Of a DNA stretch of 23,389 bases, positions 20,031-23,389 are shown piece after piece (positions within the stretch are counted from its first letter, which is position 1; every line of letters starts with the position of its first letter). This DNA comes from Monoraphidium neglectum (taxonomy: Eukaryota > Chlorophyta > Chlorophyceae > Sphaeropleales > Selenastraceae). The stretch is from the NCBI RefSeq assembly GCF_000611645.1, contig NW_014013010.1, positions 1 through 23,389 on the forward strand. The letters run 5' to 3'. The notes below the pieces were generated by a model. The model ran no database searches, was not told the DNA's origin, and worked only from the letters and a program-made list of their open reading frames with translations. Position numbers and translations under genes: made by a program.

Positions 20031-21098
20031 CCAATGCCAGCTGGCGTCCTTGCACGCGAGCCAAGTTTGTCGAGGCCTGGCACGCCTCGACCAGATTCCA
20101 GCAGGAGCAGATGCAAGCAAATACATTACTCCGCCCGCACAGCAATCGTGCACATGGGCTGCTGTGCTTTTGCGCATTCAGTTGCTTTGGCCGCCTTCAT
20201 CTTCCCTTTGGCTGAAATGCCAGCTTTTCCCCCTGACGTGACTGTGTAACTGCCGAACAAACTTCTGGAGTAATGCTGATGTCACTGATTACCAGACATG
20301 TCATGCAGCAAGCAAGTGTGTGCTTTCACAAAAACTATTGCTTGACCGACTGTAGCTCAACGGTGCCGCAGGCTTCTGTTGCTGAGCGGGCTCCGGGCAA
20401 GGGGCACCCGCACATAATCTCTGGCTATCAGGAAACAATGCGAGAGCGGAAAAGGGCGTACGCCTCGCGCACTTGTCAGCAGGCAGAAAGATAGATCCTG
20501 AGAGCCTCGGCCAAGAAAGGCGGGTGGATGTGACGCGAGCTGCAGGCAGCGCTGGGGACCACGCGCTGCGGTGAGAAGCCACTGCTTGTCTCCTCAGCGA
20601 AAAGAACCCAGGGCCCCTCCCCTGAATAGGACGCTGGTTTCGCAAAGTCTCGATGCAAGAGATGCCCCCGCACTGCTTCAGGGAACCAAAATATGGGCGT
20701 TGTGGGAGCCGCCGGCGGGCGTGCTGATGGCGCACAGGCGGACGGGGCAGCACATGCAGACACACACCAAATCAGGGCCTTGGACGGGCCCAGTGCTGGT
20801 GCGAGCGTGGTGACCAGGAATGACTCAAAGATGTTGTGTGCGACCGCGTGCTTTGCAGCGCGCGGCGCTTTCCATCTGTCAACGCCCTGAAAGCGGTGAC
20901 ACTGCAGTGGTGCCGGCAAATGGACTCAACTGCTGGCTGAGCTGGAACTAATACGAATCTCTTTGGCCAGTGCAGCCTCTTGGTTCTGCCCAGCCGGGAG
21001 CGCTCTTGCAGCCCCCATCTGGATGCCAAGCAATTTTTGTAGGTTGGCAGCCCAAATCACAGATCATAGATCACACTCCAGGTCACAGATCCCGAATG
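20031..21098. other. Convergent intergenic region
   Basis: About 1.07 kb between the stop codons of the RING-H2 gene and the Gln-rich gene, containing both 3' UTRs. A TGTAA lies at 20245-20249. A 147-codon - strand ORF (20476-20919) has mixed composition and is the best unassigned frame here, but it has no recognised motif. Confidence 0.5.
20245..20249 (+). promoter_or_regulatory. TGTAA polyadenylation signal of the RING-H2 gene
   Basis: TGTAA about 215 nt after the TGA at 20028-20030, in the correct orientation. This is the clearest chlorophyte-type signal in the window. Confidence 0.6.
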
Positions 21099-22059
21099 TC
21101 ACTCCAATTCCTCGGCAAGCATGTCATCCATCGTGCCCTCACGCATGCTCTCGCCCCGCACAAAGCTGTTGAGCGCAGCCGCCAGCTCGCAGGACTTGCC
21201 GCCGCTCAGCAGGCGCGCCACGGCGCCACCGCGGGACGACGCGCGGCGGCCGTGGCCGTCAGGTGCCTCAAAGCCGCAGGCTGCTTGGCTGCAGTTGGCG
21301 GCCGCGGCCGCGTCCACGTACAAGGCCGTGCCGTCGAGCAGCAGCAAGCTGCCGCCCCTGTACATCATGCCGCCCTCCAGGCTGCCGCTGCTGAGCAGGC
21401 CGTCCAAGCCGCCGCTGGCCCGTCCGCCGAAACTCAAGCCGCCGTTGGCCTGGGCGGCGGCCGCCCCGATCAGCCCGTACCCTGCCGCCGCAGCTGCGCC
21501 GGCCGCACCCCTGCGGGTCACGAGCGCAGCTGCGGATTCATCGGGGCTGCCGATGCTGTCGCAGCAAGACGCGCGTGCCGGGCCGTCTGCAGCCTCGACC
21601 TCAAACGACTCCGCGCGCGCCTGGCCCTCGCCGCCTGCTGCAGAGTGGCGCATGATCCCGGCCCGCGGAGGCGGCAGCATGAGGCAGGGCTGCTGCTGCA
21701 GCATCTGCTGCTGCATGGCTGTTGCCGCTGCTGCAGCTGCGGCGCTCGCAGCGGCCTCCTCAAATGCGTAGCCATCATACGCGGCGGGCGCCTCCAGAGA
21801 GGTCTGTTGGGGATCGGGGTATTTGACGGAGGTGCCGCAGCCGCGGCGCGCAAAGCGGCTCAGGGCCTGCAGCGGCTGGTGTGCCGACGCGCCCAGCGCG
21901 GGGCCCGCAGCCGCGAGCGTGGCGCCGGCGCCCCCGCGCGCCGGCGGCAGGCCGGCGCCCCAGCCTGCGTCAAAGGCACCGCCGCTTTGCGCGTGAGGCG
22001 ATCCAAACGGCGACGAGCAGGGGGCACGCGGCACCGGCGTTGAAGGTTGCGACTGCGGG

Positions 22060-22091
<32 letters not shown>

Positions 22092-22455
22092 ATGGGTTGC
22101 TGCCTGCTGCTGCTGGAAGTGATGCTGCTGATAATGCTGCTGATACTGCTGCTGCTGCTGCTGGTGGTGGTGCTGCATTTGGTAGTGCTCCTGCTGGGCG
22201 GCCGGGTAGCCGCTAGCCCCAGCTGGGGCCATGTCCGCGCCAGCGGCCGCGCCTGCGTAAACAACGACGGGCGCAGTGCCCTGCCGCGGCATTGCGCTGC
22301 CTGCAGAATAATCACTGCCATAGGATGGCGCCGACGACAGCACAGCCCGCGGCGGCAGATAGCCGCGCCCCACGCCGCCCATAAACGCCGCCGCGGCCGC
22401 CGCCGCGTCGCTCGGCGCGACCCCAAACGCGTCCGAGGCAAACAGCGACCCCGTG

Positions 22456-22520
<65 letters not shown>

Positions 22521-23083
22521 ATGCGGCGGCAGCGCGGGGCTGCCTCCGGCCAGCAGCCTCATGCGCGAGAACGTGGGGGTGGCCCCAGTGGACCCAGCGG
22601 GAGAGCCACAGAAGCTCGAGTCGCGCGACAGAGGCAGCTGCATGGCAGCTGCCCCGAGTCCCTCCTGCGACCCCGCTCCCGCAAGGCTGTTTTTGAGCAT
22701 CGCGCTGTGGATCGTCGCCGCCAACATCGTCGCGGGGCGCGCGGGGCTGCCAGGCGGCGCCCGCGGCGCGGTGACCACCAGCCGCGGCAGCGGCGGCGGC
22801 GGCGCGACCTGCGGGTGCTGCGCGGCAGCCTGGTGCTGCTGCTGCAAATGCTGGGCATGCCGCGCCGCCGCCACTGCGCCGCCGTCGGGCATCAGGGCAT
22901 CTGGAAGCTCCTGCACCAGCACTCCCTCTTCTTCCTCATCGCCCGGCCCCTCGTCGCCTCCGTCCGCGCTGCCGTCGGCTCCGTGCCCCGCGTCGGTGCT
23001 GATGCCCCCGTAGGCGGTGTATGCGCACGGCTGGTAGTACTGCGTGTGCTGCTGCTGCTGCATCTGCTGCTGCAGCGCCAGCA

Positions 23084-23146
<63 letters not shown>

Positions 23147-23389
23147 TCTGGTACGGCAGGTGTGCGGCAGCTGGCGCATGCTGCGGCGGGTATGGCATGT
23201 GCACCTCCCCGTGCTGCTGCTGGCGGCGCCGCTGCTTTGGTGGCTGCTGCTGCTGTTGCTGCTGCTGCTGCTCTTGCTGCTGCTCCTGCTGCTGCTGCTC
23301 CTGCTGCTGCTGCTGCTGCTGCGGTGGCGGCGGCGAGCGCGGCGCCGCGCGCTCGCGCTCGCGCTCGCGCCCCCGCCCGCCCCCGCCGC
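21099..23389 (-). CDS. Gln/Ala-rich low-complexity protein, 5' end beyond the window
   Basis: A - strand frame open from the right edge (first full codon at 23387) to the stop at 21099-21101, 762 residues in the window with no intron needed. It starts with a Gly/Arg/Glu repeat (RERERER) and a Gln/Glu-rich stretch before an ATG at 23198-23196, so the true start is probably to the right. Pure CAG runs encode Q20 (23085-23144), Q21 (22458-22520) and Q10 (22062-22091), with further Gln/His-rich patches near 22100-22180. Between them are an acidic patch (GPGDEEEEGVLVQELPD), Pro/Ala linkers, LVVTAPRAPPGSPARPATM, LPLSRDSSFCGSPAGSTG, and a less repetitive C terminus (YRGGSLLLLDGTALYVDA; FVRGESMREGTMDDMLAEEL). 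No DNA-binding or enzymatic domain is seen. Composition suggests a disordered regulator such as a transcription or RNA-binding cofactor, but this is a guess; a defining domain may lie outside the window. Confidence 0.65.
22458..22520 (-). repeat. Pure (CAG)21 encoding Q21
   Basis: Twenty-one uninterrupted CTG on the + strand, CAG in the coding direction, within the Gln-rich gene. There is no CAA interruption, so it should be unstable in length. Confidence 0.95.
23085..23144 (-). repeat. Pure (CAG)20 encoding Q20
   Basis: Twenty uninterrupted CTG on the + strand, in frame in the Gln-rich gene, followed in the protein by Met-Leu-Ala-Leu and more Gln. A third tract of ten pure CAG lies at 22062-22091, and an imperfect CAG/GAG-rich stretch at about 23209-23322 continues towards the right edge. 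Confidence 0.95.

Noticed and set aside
22050..23330. Repeated CTG units considered as a CRISPR or satellite array
   Set aside because: They are in-frame trinucleotide Gln codons without spacers, inside one long reading frame.
1..23389. Transposon, retroelement or defence-system genes
   Set aside because: No reverse transcriptase, transposase, integrase, terminal repeats or nuclease-helicase motifs were seen in any frame.

Overview
This window is nuclear DNA from a GC-rich green alga, most likely a chlorophyte of the Chlamydomonadales/Sphaeropleales type. The evidence is: many short GT-AG introns (about 115-440 nt) in genes whose proteins resemble plant families; TGTAA polyadenylation signals, typical of chlorophytes, behind several genes; GC-rich exons with Ala/Gly/Gln low-complexity runs; and CA/TG microsatellites in introns and spacers. 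No bacterial operon, CRISPR array, phage, transposon, rRNA or tRNA was recognised. The species is not determined.

Layout, left to right. (1) 210-1149, + strand: the last two exons of an organellar gatA. (2) 2128-8506, - strand: a 16-exon gene rebuilt here by splice-phase matching, encoding an LMBR1-family multipass membrane protein of about 708 aa; two of its 15 introns have GC donors. (3) 8507-10405: a 1.9 kb spacer without a recognised gene. (4) 10406-12697, - strand: a single-exon hypothetical protein interrupted by a 441-nt run of N that is probably an assembly artefact. (5) 13436-15650, - strand: a 3-exon F-box protein, about 604 aa. (6) 16248-17506, - strand: a 5-exon DUF971 (GBBH-like N-terminal) protein, 190 aa. 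(7) 17875-20030, + strand, head-to-head with the previous gene across 368 bp: a 7-exon RING-H2 ubiquitin ligase, 284 aa, with a Q17 tract. (8) 21099 to beyond the right edge, - strand: a large Gln/Ala-rich protein with Q20, Q21 and Q10 tracts.

The genes do not form one pathway. Two of them (F-box protein, RING-H2 ligase) belong to ubiquitin conjugation and gatA to organellar translation; their proximity looks coincidental. I found no undescribed multi-gene system. The most useful results are the rebuilt gene models, the two identical GC donors, a retained-intron reading frame that would add a hydrophobic tail to the LMBR1 protein, a perfect 24-bp palindrome at its start codon, a probably false gap, and a few proteins without a recognised family.
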